Part shown: positions 32,639 through 41,611 of the stretch, piece after piece
How positions within the stretch are numbered: position 1 is the first letter of the stretch
Layout: each line of letters begins with the position of its first letter
Assembly: GCA_036227345.1 (NCBI GenBank)
Contig: CP109468.1
Location: 3,286,001-3,350,000 of the forward strand
Source of the DNA: Streptomyces sp. NBC_01463
Lineage (GTDB): Bacteria > Actinomycetota > Actinomycetes > Streptomycetales > Streptomycetaceae
DNA: 64,000 nt
Direction: 5' to 3'
Notes under the pieces: model-generated
Databases searched by the model: none
What the model was told of the DNA's origin: nothing
What the model saw: only the letters and a program-made list of their open reading frames with translations
Translations under genes and position numbers: made by a program

Positions 32639-33718
32639 TCAGCCATGCCTCGTCGACCCCCCGGACGACATGCGGTGCCAGACGGCGATGGCCTCGCCCC
32701 GGCTGCCGGCGTTCAACTTGGCGAAGATGCGGTTGATGTGGTTCTTGACGGTCTTCTGACTGATGAAGCAGGTGGCGGCGATCTGCTGATTGGTCATGCC
32801 CGACGCGATCAGGTCCATCACTTCCACCTCCCGTTCACTCAGATCCCCCGGCACGCCCTGGGGTGCCGGGAGGGGAATCCCTGAGGACGAATGTGCCACA
32901 GATGATTGCGGAAGCGAAGCCTTTTGCGGGAATCCGTGTCCTGCCAACTCCGCCCGCACACCCCCGACCTGCTGATCAGTCCCAGGGCCCGGCCTCCAGG
33001 CCCCGTGCGTGTCGTGTGCGGGTGCAGACATTTGCCCTTGTGGGACAGAGGGGCGGTAGCCCGGCCCCGTGAACGCCGTTCCCAGCCCTTCGGGCAACGG
33101 CCGACCGTCCTGCCCCAGACCTCCGCCCCCACGCACCGACTCCAGCAGTGCACTGCTGGCCGAGTACGTGAAGTGGGCCCGGCCGTCCTTGATGTCACGG
33201 ACGGCGGCCACCAGCTGGTCGGCGGTGAACTCCCCGTGCACCAGATAGCCGCCGGCGCCCAGGCGCAGCGCCTCATGGACGATCTCGCTCTCCCGGCTGT
33301 ACGTCATCATCAGCACCGGCGCGAGCCGCACCAGATGGGGCAGGGCCGAGATGCCGTCGACTCCGGGCATGCGTACGTCCAGCAGTACGACATCCGGGCG
33401 GTGCTGGACCGCCATCTCGTACGCCTGCCGACCGTCACCCGCCTCCGCGACCACGTCGATGTCGTCGCGGCCGTGCAGGAGAACGGTGAGGCCGGCCCGT
33501 ACGACGGGGTTGTCGTCGGCGACGACCACACGGAGCGGCCGTGCCACGGGCATGGCCTCGGGGCTGGGGAATGCCGGGAATCCACCGGGAGGATCGGGTG
33601 TGGGGACACCGCCGGTGGGGGGCGAACTGAGCGGGCTGGGGTGCGAGGACGTGTGCTGCGAGACATGCGGCTGCTGCGTCCACTGCTCTCCGGAGCTGCG
33701 GGAGATCTCGTCCGACAT
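32639..33718 (-). CDS. LuxR/NarL-type response regulator
   Basis: A 359-residue regulator. After a Pro/Ser-rich N-terminus (about 60 residues) comes a receiver domain with acidic DD at 68-69, phosphoacceptor Asp114 in VLLDVRMPGVDG, and a switch region at MMTYSRESE. The usual Lys appears changed (GAGGYLVHGE). A long linker precedes the C-terminal LuxR helix-turn-helix (LSEREVEVMDLIASGMTNQQIAATCFISQKTVKNHINRIFAKL, in pieces). It lies inside the Tad locus next to its kinase and is the obvious candidate for control of flp. GAGAGGAGG precedes ATG 33718. Confidence 0.85.
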   Translation of the reverse strand: MSDEISRSSGEQWTQQPHVSQHTSSHPSPLSSPPTGGVPTPDPPGGFPAFPSPEAMPVARPLRVVVADDNPVVRAGLTVLLHGRDDIDVVAEAGDGRQAYEMAVQHRPDVVLLDVRMPGVDGISALPHLVRLAPVLMMTYSRESEIVHEALRLGAGGYLVHGEFTADQLVAAVRDIKDGRAHFTYSASSALLESVRGGGGLGQDGRPLPEGLGTAFTGPGYRPSVPQGQMSAPAHDTHGAWRPGPGTDQQVGGVRAELAGHGFPQKASLPQSSVAHSSSGIPLPAPQGVPGDLSEREVEVMDLIASGMTNQQIAATCFISQKTVKNHINRIFAKLNAGSRGEAIAVWHRMSSGGSTRHG

Positions 33719-33780
33719 GGTGCGGGCCTCCTCTCTCAAGGATGGGGGACTGTGGAGTGATCAGAAGCGGTTGGGCGGAT

Positions 33781-35151
33781 TCAGTTGTCGGATCTGACTG
33801 GCTGACCGGGTACCTGCGTCAACAGCGGCGGGTACGCGGGAGGGGATGGTGACGCGGGTGGCGCAAGGTTCATCGCGGCGAGAGAGAGATCGAGACGGAC
33901 CTCGGTGCCTCGTTCCGCCCTGCCCCGGCCGATCCTGATGCGCGCGCCTATCGAGGCGGCCCGTTCGACCATGCCGACGAGGCCGAAGTGCCCGGCCTTG
34001 CGCAGGTCCGCCAGCGAGGTGCCTCGGGGAAGGCCCTCGCCGTCGTCGTACACACTGATGCGCACCACATCGCGGACCAGCCCTGCGGAGACCTCCACAT
34101 AGCTGGGCCGCGCATGACGATGGGCGTTCTCCATGGCCTCGGTCGCGATGGTGAGGGCGTGGCGGGCGATGGCGTGAGGGATGGGTGGGACTGGGCCGTC
34201 GCCGAGGCGGCGGAAGACGGCCTTGACTCCGTGCCGGCGCTCGAAGTCGGCCGTACGTGCGTTCAGTTCGTCGACCACGTCCACTCCGCCGTCGAGCCCC
34301 GACTCCCTGCGCAGGTCCGAGAGGAGTTCCCGGGACTCGGCCGCCGCGCGACGGGCCGAGCGTGCGACGAGTTCGGCCTGGTGCTTCACCGTCAGCGGGT
34401 CCATGCGGTCGGCCGTGCTGGCCAGGCCGTCGGCTGCCATGGCCAGGCCGTGCAGGGTCTTGGCCACGGAGTCGTGCATCTCGCGGGCCAGGCGTGCGCG
34501 CTCCTCCTCCACCGCACCGCTGACCGCGAGGCGGGCGCGGGTCTCCGTCAGCGCCTGGGATGCTGCACCGAACCTGAGGAGCAGACTGCGCAACGAACTG
34601 CCGACCGCTCCCGCCATGATGCAGAGCCCCACCACGAGAAGGGCGGAGGCATTCGCGTCGACCTCCTCGCTCACGCCGAAGGACGCGGCCAACAAGAGCG
34701 ACTGCAGGGCAGCGAAGATCGCCCCACCGCGCCAGCCGTACACGAGTCCGGCGAGAAGCGGAGTGCAGACCGTGACGTACGAGAGTGTCGAGCCCGGGCT
34801 AGCGGCGAACAGCAGCAGCGCGCCGAAGAGCATGTCCACGGCGAGCAGTGCGGGGTGCCGGAGGAGGATCGGACCGAAGCGTTCCCAGTCGCGCATCAGC
34901 ACGTAGGACACCATGACGGTGATGAGTACGGCTGCCCCCACCAGCCAGCTGCCGACCTCGTCCTGCACACCCTCTAGAGCGAACGGGGCAGCCAGAGCGG
35001 TCATCGCCAACCGGAAGCCGAACAGTTGGCGGCAGAGTGCCTGCAGGGCGTTCAACTGGATCGGCAGAGCCGGCACGTGACCGGGTGTGCTTTCTGGCGT
35101 CCGGGCGTCAGGTCCACCAGTCAAGGCAGGGCTGGACGGTCGTGGGCCCAC
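33781..35151 (-). CDS. NarL-type sensor histidine kinase
   Basis: A 456-residue kinase with about five to six N-terminal membrane helices, a HisKA_3 domain with His226 in LAREMHDSVAKTLHG and a C-terminal HATPase (ATEAMENAHRHA, DDGEGLPRG, GLVGMVERAASIGA). The long Pro-rich tail is unusual. The GTG start at 35151 has an excellent AAAGGAGGTGA site; the start overlaps a GTGGGCCCAC palindrome. It pairs with the response regulator 62 bases downstream, so this Tad locus carries its own two-component system. Confidence 0.88.
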   Translation of the reverse strand: MGPRPSSPALTGGPDARTPESTPGHVPALPIQLNALQALCRQLFGFRLAMTALAAPFALEGVQDEVGSWLVGAAVLITVMVSYVLMRDWERFGPILLRHPALLAVDMLFGALLLFAASPGSTLSYVTVCTPLLAGLVYGWRGGAIFAALQSLLLAASFGVSEEVDANASALLVVGLCIMAGAVGSSLRSLLLRFGAASQALTETRARLAVSGAVEEERARLAREMHDSVAKTLHGLAMAADGLASTADRMDPLTVKHQAELVARSARRAAAESRELLSDLRRESGLDGGVDVVDELNARTADFERRHGVKAVFRRLGDGPVPPIPHAIARHALTIATEAMENAHRHARPSYVEVSAGLVRDVVRISVYDDGEGLPRGTSLADLRKAGHFGLVGMVERAASIGARIRIGRGRAERGTEVRLDLSLAAMNLAPPASPSPPAYPPLLTQVPGQPVRSDN

Positions 35152-35199
35152 AGTCTCCTCACCTCCTTTCGGACAGGTTCACTTGCATTCGCATCCCGG

Positions 35200-36087
35200 T
35201 CAGCTGCCGAACATGTCTCCGAAGTTGACATCGGCCGCGTAGTAGAAGCCGACGACGATCAGAATCATCGTTCCGGGGAGCATGAAGCTGGTGACGATCA
35301 GGGTGGCCTTGGGAACGGCCTTCGATGCCTTCCGCCGGGCGTTCTGCGCGTCGGTGCGGCGCATGTCGTTAGCGATCTGGATCAGCGTGTCGACGATCGG
35401 GGCACCCAGCTCCTCGCCCTGCTGAAGGGCCGAGACGAACATGGATACCTGCTCGGACTCGTTCCGCTTGCGCAGCTGGTCAAAAGCCTCGCGGCGGCTG
35501 ACGCCCATGTCCATCTGGCGCAGGGTGATGCGGAGTTCGTCCGCCCACGGACCCTGGTACTTCTCCGCAACCCGCTCCAAGGCCTGCCGGAAGCCAAGTC
35601 CAGCTGACACGACGACTGCGAGCACGTCGAGGAAGTCCGGGAGGGTCCGGTCGATGTCGTCCTTCCGGCGCCCGATGGCGGACCGGATGATCACGTCCGT
35701 CCAGAAGAGGCCATAGAGAAAGAGAAGTATCGCCAGGATAAGTTGCCCATTCATGAGCATGGCCAGAGCCGCAAGGGTTCCAAGCCCTCCGTAGAAGGCA
35801 CGCCGAGCCGCATAGCGGTCCACGGTCATACCACCCGGATTACCTGCCATGTCCAGCTTGCGCCGAACCTTGTCGACGCGCTTGGGGCCCATCATCGACA
35901 GGACACGAGGGGCGTAACGCATGCCCATCCGGTCGGCCAGACCACCCGCAGCCGTGGTGCGGCTGGCGCCGACCTCCAGGGCGAGCTCCATGTCACCGGG
36001 GAGCTTGGCTTCGGCGCGGTACATACGGATGCCCTGAAAGGCTCCGTAGACGGCGAGCCCGAAGACGGCCGCGATCAGAAGATCCAT
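35200..36087 (-). CDS. tadC: TadC pilus inner-membrane protein
   Basis: A 295-residue type II secretion F-domain protein, the TadC subtype. It has a first membrane helix at the N-terminus, central helices (LGTLAALAMLMNGQLILAILLFLYG, in pieces) and a final helix. The F domain shows LPDFLDVLAVVVSAGLGFRQALERVAE and SMFVSALQQGEELGAPIVDTL. With TadB it forms the membrane platform on which the TadA ATPase drives pilin assembly. An AGGAGGGG site precedes ATG 36087, 28 bases after TadB. Confidence 0.9.
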   Translation of the reverse strand: MDLLIAAVFGLAVYGAFQGIRMYRAEAKLPGDMELALEVGASRTTAAGGLADRMGMRYAPRVLSMMGPKRVDKVRRKLDMAGNPGGMTVDRYAARRAFYGGLGTLAALAMLMNGQLILAILLFLYGLFWTDVIIRSAIGRRKDDIDRTLPDFLDVLAVVVSAGLGFRQALERVAEKYQGPWADELRITLRQMDMGVSRREAFDQLRKRNESEQVSMFVSALQQGEELGAPIVDTLIQIANDMRRTDAQNARRKASKAVPKATLIVTSFMLPGTMILIVVGFYYAADVNFGDMFGS

Positions 36088-36115
36088 GATGTCCCCTCCT
36101 TGTTGAGTTCGGCCG

Positions 36116-37054
36116 TCATATACGGACGCGAGTCATGCGGTTGATGAGGAAGAAGCCGAGCGCGTAAAGGCCTGCGGCGACAAGGACGGCGATCCGGCCG
36201 GGCGTGGCGCCGGTCATGTCGTCGAGTGCACCGGCGCGCATGCCGTTGATGATGAGCAGGAAGCCCATGCCGAGGATCGGGACGGCGACCGCGGTCACCT
36301 TCACTTGGGACAGCAGCGTGGTGACTTCTCGGCGGGTCTCCTTGCGCTCCTCCAGCGTCCCCGTGAGGTTGCGCAGCGAGGAGACGATGGTGCCGCCCGC
36401 CCGGTTGGAGAGGATCAGGGTGGAGACCAGAACGGTCAGCTCTCGCGAGGGAAGGCGCTCGACGAGTTCGTTCATCGCGTCGTCCAGCGAGTGTCCGACA
36501 GCCAAGCGGTCGGCCACCCTGCGCAGTTCCTCGTGCGCCGGGTCGTCGAGTTCGTCCACCGCCATGCTGATGGCCGTGCGAAGTGCGAGTCCAGCCTGAG
36601 TGGCGTTGGCAAGGACGCGGGTCAGCTCCGGAAGCTGGTTGATGAACGCCTCGGTGCGCTTGGCACGCTGGTAGTTCAGGAAGGCGTTACCGCCCCACAG
36701 ACCGACCAACGCGGCCAGGAGGCCGAAGAACGGCGCGAAGATCGAGCCAACCACGAAGTAGAGACCGAGCAGGGCCGCCACGACGTAGACGAAGTACTCG
36801 CCGGGAGTGAGGTCCAGGCCTGTCGCCGCGATCTTCCGCTCGATCCGCTTGCCCAGCGTCGTCTTGCGCAGCCGCCGGTCCACGCCTCGGAAGCGGCGGT
36901 TGCGGCCGCCGATGGTGAGCTGGCCCGTCTGGGACATCCGGTCGGCCAGGATCTGCTGCTGAGCTTTGCCCGACGAGAAGATGTGCACGCCTATGACGGC
37001 GAACAGACCGGCGAGCAGTGTCACGCCGATCGTCAGGAGCGGAAGATTATCCAT
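36116..37054 (-). CDS. tadB: TadB pilus inner-membrane protein
   Basis: A protein of about 312 residues with the same F-domain architecture: an N-terminal helix (LLTIGVTLLAGLFAVIGV), a central pair, the conserved LPELTRVLANATQAGLALRTAIS and VSTLILSNRAGGTIVSSLRNL, and a C-terminal membrane helix pair. It acts with TadC as the platform. ATG 37054 is chosen over the in-frame TTG 37063, since AGAAGG lies about 11 bases upstream of the ATG. It begins 59 bases after TadA. Confidence 0.9.
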   Translation of the reverse strand: MDNLPLLTIGVTLLAGLFAVIGVHIFSSGKAQQQILADRMSQTGQLTIGGRNRRFRGVDRRLRKTTLGKRIERKIAATGLDLTPGEYFVYVVAALLGLYFVVGSIFAPFFGLLAALVGLWGGNAFLNYQRAKRTEAFINQLPELTRVLANATQAGLALRTAISMAVDELDDPAHEELRRVADRLAVGHSLDDAMNELVERLPSRELTVLVSTLILSNRAGGTIVSSLRNLTGTLEERKETRREVTTLLSQVKVTAVAVPILGMGFLLIINGMRAGALDDMTGATPGRIAVLVAAGLYALGFFLINRMTRVRI

Positions 37055-37113
37055 GTCGGGCAAGGCCTTCTGGGTGAGCGGCGGGCTGGGGACGTGGCGG
37101 GGAGGGAGCGGAC

Positions 37114-38454
37114 TCAGGCGGCGGATTTACGCATGTTCAGCTGCTCCTCCGTGTGGGCGACGCCGAAGGCTGCCGGGATCGCCTCACTCGTCGCGTAGAA
37201 GCGTTGGGCTACTCGCCGGGGCAGAGGGTAGTACTCGAACTGACCGTAGATCCGGCCGTCCGCCGCCATCGGCTGAGCATTGAATCGGCAAACCGAGATG
37301 ATGCGGTAGTCCTCGCGGCCGTGGGAGTCGACGACCGCGATCTCAGTGATGCGGCGGGAACCGTCGGCGTGACGGGTCAGCTGCACGATCACGTCGACGG
37401 CGCTGTTGATCTGGTCGTGGATCGCCACGAAGGGGATCTCGACCTCGGACATGGAGGCCAGGGTCTGCAGACGCATCAGCGCGTCCTCGGCGTTGTTCGC
37501 GTGGACCGTGGCGAGCGAGCCGTCGTGACCGGTGGACATCGCCTGGAGCATGTCGAGCGTCTCGCCGCCACGGACCTCACCGACGATGATGCGGTCGGGG
37601 CGCATACGCAGGGAGTTGCGGACCAGGTCGCGAATGGTGATCTGGCCCTTGCCCTCCACGTTGGAGGGTCGGCTCTCCAGCGTGATCACATGGGACTGCT
37701 GGAGCTGGAGCTCGGCGGAGTCCTCGATCGTGACGATGCGCTCTCCGTTGGGGATCAGACCCGACAGTGCATTGAGCAGGGTCGTCTTCCCGGTACCGGT
37801 CGCCCCCGACACGATCACGTTGAACTTGGCGCGGACCAGCCCGGAGAGCAGCATCAGCATGTGTTCGTCCAACGAGCCGAGCCCGATCATCTCCTGGAGC
37901 GTGAACGCCCTGGGGAACCGTCGAATGGTGAGGATCGGGCCGGTGAGTGAAAGTGGCGGGATGATCACGTTGACACGCTCACCCGAGGGAAGCCTTGCGT
38001 CGACCATCGGATTCGCTTCGTCCACACGGCGGTTGACCGTGGAGACGATGCGCTCGATGGTCTGCATCAGCTGCTCGTTGGACGAGAAACGCATCGGGAG
38101 GAGCTCCAGACGCCCGCGTCTCTCCACGAAGACCTGCTCGGGTCCGTTGACCATGATCTCGCTGATGGAGGCGTCTTCGAGCAGAGGTTCCAGGATGCCG
38201 AGTCCCAGGGACTCGTCGACGACCCGGCGAATGAGCTGCGAGCGCTCCATCTGGGAGAGCACGGGACCCTCGCGGCTGATGATGTGGCCCAGGACGCGCT
38301 CGAGCCTCGCCCTGCGCTCGGCCGCCGCGAGGGCGGACATCTCGGCGAGGTCGATCTCCTCCAGAAGCTTGGCGCGGTAGACCTGGACCAGCCGGCTCTC
38401 TTCGGTCAGGCCGGTCGTCTTCTCAGGACTGGTGATGCGCGCCCGCAAGCTCAT
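37114..38454 (-). CDS. tadA: TadA/CpaF-type secretion ATPase
   Basis: A 446-residue hexameric secretion ATPase. Walker A is GATGTGKT at residues 217-224. It also has the Asp box TIEDSAELQ, Walker B-type RMRPDRIIVGEVRGGE and the His box TGHDGSLATVHANN. The N-terminal domain (MVNGPEQVFVERRGRLE, IRRF) is typical of CpaF. It powers Flp pilin extension from the cytosol. It lies between the TadE-like genes and TadB with a gap of 36 bases upstream and 59 downstream. Confidence 0.95.
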   Translation of the reverse strand: MSLRARITSPEKTTGLTEESRLVQVYRAKLLEEIDLAEMSALAAAERRARLERVLGHIISREGPVLSQMERSQLIRRVVDESLGLGILEPLLEDASISEIMVNGPEQVFVERRGRLELLPMRFSSNEQLMQTIERIVSTVNRRVDEANPMVDARLPSGERVNVIIPPLSLTGPILTIRRFPRAFTLQEMIGLGSLDEHMLMLLSGLVRAKFNVIVSGATGTGKTTLLNALSGLIPNGERIVTIEDSAELQLQQSHVITLESRPSNVEGKGQITIRDLVRNSLRMRPDRIIVGEVRGGETLDMLQAMSTGHDGSLATVHANNAEDALMRLQTLASMSEVEIPFVAIHDQINSAVDVIVQLTRHADGSRRITEIAVVDSHGREDYRIISVCRFNAQPMAADGRIYGQFEYYPLPRRVAQRFYATSEAIPAAFGVAHTEEQLNMRKSAA

Positions 38455-38490
38455 TTCGTCAACTCCCTGTCGTGGTGCGGTGATGCTGGA

Positions 38491-38895
38491 TCAGTCACGG
38501 GGCATGGTGACGGTCTTCGTGACAGAACCGAATTTGAACATCGGCAGGAGCGAGGGAATGGGAACCTTCACCTTCACCGTCACCTCGTCCCACCCGGTGG
38601 TGGGATAGACGTGGGCTCCGTCGGCCAGCCACCCGCTCATGGAGTCGAGTGCGACCGACGTCGCGCGCCTGCTCTCACCCTTGTCCGAAGCCACTCGTGC
38701 TCCCGACCGGGCCGCGGTACCGGCCTGCTGCGCTGCATAGACGGCTATGCCGAGCTGAACCACGGCGAGCGAAACAACGAGGAGAAGAGTGAGAACCCCC
38801 ACGTACTCGACGGCAGCCTGGCCGCGCTGACGCGTGACGCGTGGCGCGATGGTGCGGCCGGCCATGAGCTGCCGTCGCAAAGATTGCGTCACCAT
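38491..38895 (-). CDS. TadE-like pseudopilin 2
   Basis: A protein of about 134 residues with the TadE-type class III signal QRG|QAAVEYVGVLTLLLVVSLAVV (in pieces): Gln at +1 and Glu at +5, followed by a membrane helix and a 90-residue extracellular part ending MPRD. It overlaps the first TadE gene by seven bases (ATG 38895; ATG 38907 is possible). Minor pseudopilins of this type are needed for pilus assembly. Confidence 0.8.
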   Translation of the reverse strand: MVTQSLRRQLMAGRTIAPRVTRQRGQAAVEYVGVLTLLLVVSLAVVQLGIAVYAAQQAGTAARSGARVASDKGESRRATSVALDSMSGWLADGAHVYPTTGWDEVTVKVKVPIPSLLPMFKFGSVTKTVTMPRD

Positions 38896-39368
38896 CCCAG
38901 TCCCCATCCCTGGTTCTCGTTTTTGGCCTTGGCCTCACCTGTCGCGTGCCACGGCAGGTCGAACGCACCCGGAAAGAGCAGAGGAACCTTGACCTCCACC
39001 CGCGCCGTGACCATGTCGCTGAGCAGGTCTCCGCCGCACTCGTCGACGGTTGTGTCCCAGGCACTGGGCATGTCCTCGCGTACGGCCTCCTCACACGCGG
39101 CGCGCGGGTTGCCCTCCGCGACCGAAGCCGCCCTCACACCCTTGTCCGCCGCGTTGCCCGCGAGCACATACGTGTAGCAGACCATCCCGGCCTGCCACAT
39201 GATCGCCAACGTCACCAGGATCAACGGCAGCGTGCCGACGAACTCGACGGCGGTCTGCCCCCGGTCGGCCCACTTCCGGCCGCGGCGCCGGCCGACGGCC
39301 GACCCCGGTATCTCCGTGCTCCGGCTACCCGGCCCTGCCGGCGGCCGGCCCGTTCGTAGAAGAGTCAT
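38889..39368 (-). CDS. TadE-like pseudopilin 1
   Basis: A 159-residue protein with a class III signal, ADRG|QTAVEFVG, then a hydrophobic helix (TLPLILVTLAIMWQAGM). A Cys pair follows further on (ACEEAVREDMPSAWDTTVDECGG, in pieces), which probably forms a disulfide outside the cell. ATG 39368 has GAGGGGG only at a longish distance. The 108-base gap before it holds imperfect ATCGCTTCG repeats. It is co-transcribed with the second TadE gene. Confidence 0.8.
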   Translation of the reverse strand: MTLLRTGRPPAGPGSRSTEIPGSAVGRRRGRKWADRGQTAVEFVGTLPLILVTLAIMWQAGMVCYTYVLAGNAADKGVRAASVAEGNPRAACEEAVREDMPSAWDTTVDECGGDLLSDMVTARVEVKVPLLFPGAFDLPWHATGEAKAKNENQGWGLGW

Positions 39369-39476
39369 GATTCAACGGTCCCCCTCGGTCTCATCGCTTC
39401 GGAATCGCTTCGGTAATCGCTTCGTTGCTCGCATCACTGCTCACATCGGGGCTCGCATCGCTGCTCGCCGCGCCAC

Positions 39477-40724
39477 TCACTTCGTACGTCCGCGCCGACC
39501 GCCGACGGATCCGCGGTCACCCTTGAACTTGCCCTGTTTGTCGGCGCCTTCGGCGTTCTTCACCAGACCGAGATCTCCCGCGAGCCCCCACAGCGCCTGC
39601 TTCACACTGGATTTGGCCTCGAGGTCCTGTATGCGGCCGGCGTCGACCACCGCCTGGAGCTCCTTGAAGTTCGCCGGGACCGCGATCCGTGCCACCTTCG
39701 TGGCCGTGATCTTCTCGACCAGCGGGGGCTGGATCTCCGTGTTGCGGGTGTAGCGGTTGATGACCGTGATCGTCTCCTCGGCCTTGCGGACCTGGAGACG
39801 GTCCCAGAGCCGGACCATGCGCTTGGCCGCGCGGACGGCGATCACGTCCGGGGTGGTGACCAGCAGCGTCCGGTCGGCCATCTCGATCGCCGCGGCGTTG
39901 GCCGAGTTCATCTGCGTACCGCAGTCGATGATCACGATCTCGAAGCGGTGCCGCAGTGCGCTGATGGTCTGGCGTACGACCCGGTCGCTGACCTCCTCGC
40001 CGCGCTCCCCCTCACCCGGTGCCAGCAGCAGGGCCAGCCCGCTGTCGTGGCTGAACAGGGCGTCCTGGAGGACTCGCGGTGAGATGTCCTGGATGGTGGT
40101 GAGGTCGACGATCGACCTGCGGAACTGCACGTCCAGATAGGACGCCACGTCCCCCGACTGGAGGTCGAGGTCGGCGAGGGCCACCGTGTGGCCCGATGCC
40201 GCCGCGGCCAGGGCCAGCTGGACCGCGGTGACCGTGGTGCCGACTCCGCCCTTCGCGCCGCTGACCGTGACGACCGTGCCGCCGGGGCCGGTGAAGACCT
40301 CTGCGCCCGCCCCCAGGTGGCGGCGGACTCCGACGGACCAGCCGGCCGCGGCCTGGACGCGCTGGGCCAGCTCCTCGTACGAGAGGGGCAGGCCGACCAG
40401 GCCGCGGGCGCCGGAGTCCATGGCTGCCGAGTAGAGCCCGGGGCTCGCGTCGGCGGTGACGAGCACGACCCCGACCGCCGGAAAGCGCAGGGCCACCTCC
40501 CGGATCAGCTCAAGGGCTGGAACCGGACCGATCCGCTCATGCACCAGCACGACCTCGGGCAGCTCGTCCAGCGACTCCGAGGCGAGCCGGGCCAGTGTGT
40601 CGAGCAGGGAGGTCGAGTCACCCAGCGGCCCGGCCGGCTCCGCGTCCGGGAGCTGGCTGAGCAGCGTGGTGATGGATCGGGCGGCGTCGGCATCGCCGAC
40701 AGCCGGGAGGATTCGTGTGCTCAT
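39477..40724 (-). CDS. tadZ: CpaE/TadZ-type pilus localisation ATPase
   Basis: A 415-residue protein with a receiver-like N-terminal domain (about 1-130; VGVVLVTADASPG, SGARGLVGLPLSYEEL) and a MinD/ParA-type ATPase domain. The ATPase has deviant Walker A KGGVGTT, LADLDLQSGDVASYLD and VIIDCGTQMNSAN. TadZ/CpaE places the Tad machine at the correct cell site. The tail is Lys/Gly-rich. ATG 40724 lies seven bases after the CpaB stop; longer open frames give Pro/Ser-rich sequence. Confidence 0.88.
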   Translation of the reverse strand: MSTRILPAVGDADAARSITTLLSQLPDAEPAGPLGDSTSLLDTLARLASESLDELPEVVLVHERIGPVPALELIREVALRFPAVGVVLVTADASPGLYSAAMDSGARGLVGLPLSYEELAQRVQAAAGWSVGVRRHLGAGAEVFTGPGGTVVTVSGAKGGVGTTVTAVQLALAAAASGHTVALADLDLQSGDVASYLDVQFRRSIVDLTTIQDISPRVLQDALFSHDSGLALLLAPGEGERGEEVSDRVVRQTISALRHRFEIVIIDCGTQMNSANAAAIEMADRTLLVTTPDVIAVRAAKRMVRLWDRLQVRKAEETITVINRYTRNTEIQPPLVEKITATKVARIAVPANFKELQAVVDAGRIQDLEAKSSVKQALWGLAGDLGLVKNAEGADKQGKFKGDRGSVGGRRGRTK

Positions 40725-40731
40725 CCAGTCC

Positions 40732-41442
40732 TCACTTGTTCTTGTCTTCGTCGAGGTTGTAGCTGCCCTCGCCGGGACGCAGGGTGGTCGGGCTGTCGTC
40801 GGGCAGGAGTGCGAGGCGGACGTGCTCGGCGAAGGACTCGGCGTAGGCGACGCGCTGGGCGTCGGTGGTGTCCAGGGCGAAGGTGATCGGCACGGCCTCG
40901 GTGGGGCCGCCGCGGTCGTCACCCTTCGGGTCCAGCGACGTCAGCTGACCGACGTCGATGACCTTGGCGTTCGGGACGATCACGCGAGAAGTGGGCTTGT
41001 CCTTGTCGGTCTGGCCCGCGAAGGTCGCGTAGATGTTGACGAGGTTGCCCGGACGGATCTTGCCGGCGACGCCCGTCGCGGCGTCGATCATGATCGCGAT
41101 CTCCTGCTGGCCGTTCTCCAGCTTGGGGCGCTTGACGAGCATGTCGTCCTGGAGCAGGGACCCCTTGCGGAGGTTGGTGACGGCGATCTTGCCGTTGAGG
41201 ACGGAGAGGTCGGTGACCGCGTTCTTGGACAGCCAGCGCTTCGGCATCGAGACCTTCTCGAACTGCCCGGGATCCAGCTCCCGATAGGGGGCTATATCCG
41301 ATTTCACCTGGTAGGCAGTCACCTCCGGACCGACCTTCGAGTTCACATCACTGATCACCGAGAGCACACCGGCGAACGCACCGAAGGCACAGAGGACCGA
41401 GAGGAGGAGAAGGATGACGCCGCGGCGTTGCCGTGAGTTCAT
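40732..41442 (-). CDS. cpaB: CpaB/RcpC-like SAF-domain protein
   Basis: A 236-residue protein with an N-terminal membrane helix (RRGVILLLLSVLCAFGAFAGVL) and an SAF/RcpC-type domain: VKSDIAPYRELDPGQFEKVSMP, NLRKGSLLQDDMLV, EIAIMIDAATGVAGKIRPGNLVNIYATF. In Gram-negative Tad systems CpaB supports the secretin; with no outer membrane it probably shapes the periplasm-like wall zone here. It overlaps nothing and lies 169 bases from the preceding gene. Confidence 0.82.
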   Translation of the reverse strand: MNSRQRRGVILLLLSVLCAFGAFAGVLSVISDVNSKVGPEVTAYQVKSDIAPYRELDPGQFEKVSMPKRWLSKNAVTDLSVLNGKIAVTNLRKGSLLQDDMLVKRPKLENGQQEIAIMIDAATGVAGKIRPGNLVNIYATFAGQTDKDKPTSRVIVPNAKVIDVGQLTSLDPKGDDRGGPTEAVPITFALDTTDAQRVAYAESFAEHVRLALLPDDSPTTLRPGEGSYNLDEDKNK

Positions 41443-41611
41443 GAGCGGAGCAACCTCGTTGGGAGACGTGGGCCGATGAGCGGACTGAGGGGCGGAGCGG
41501 GGTCGGGCCGTCGCGGGTCACGGTGTGCCGCGGCCCGTTCGGGACGGGCCGCCATGCGCTGTTCGCCGGGCTGCCGTGGGTGCGGCAGCGGAGCACCGCG
41601 ATCGCGGTGGC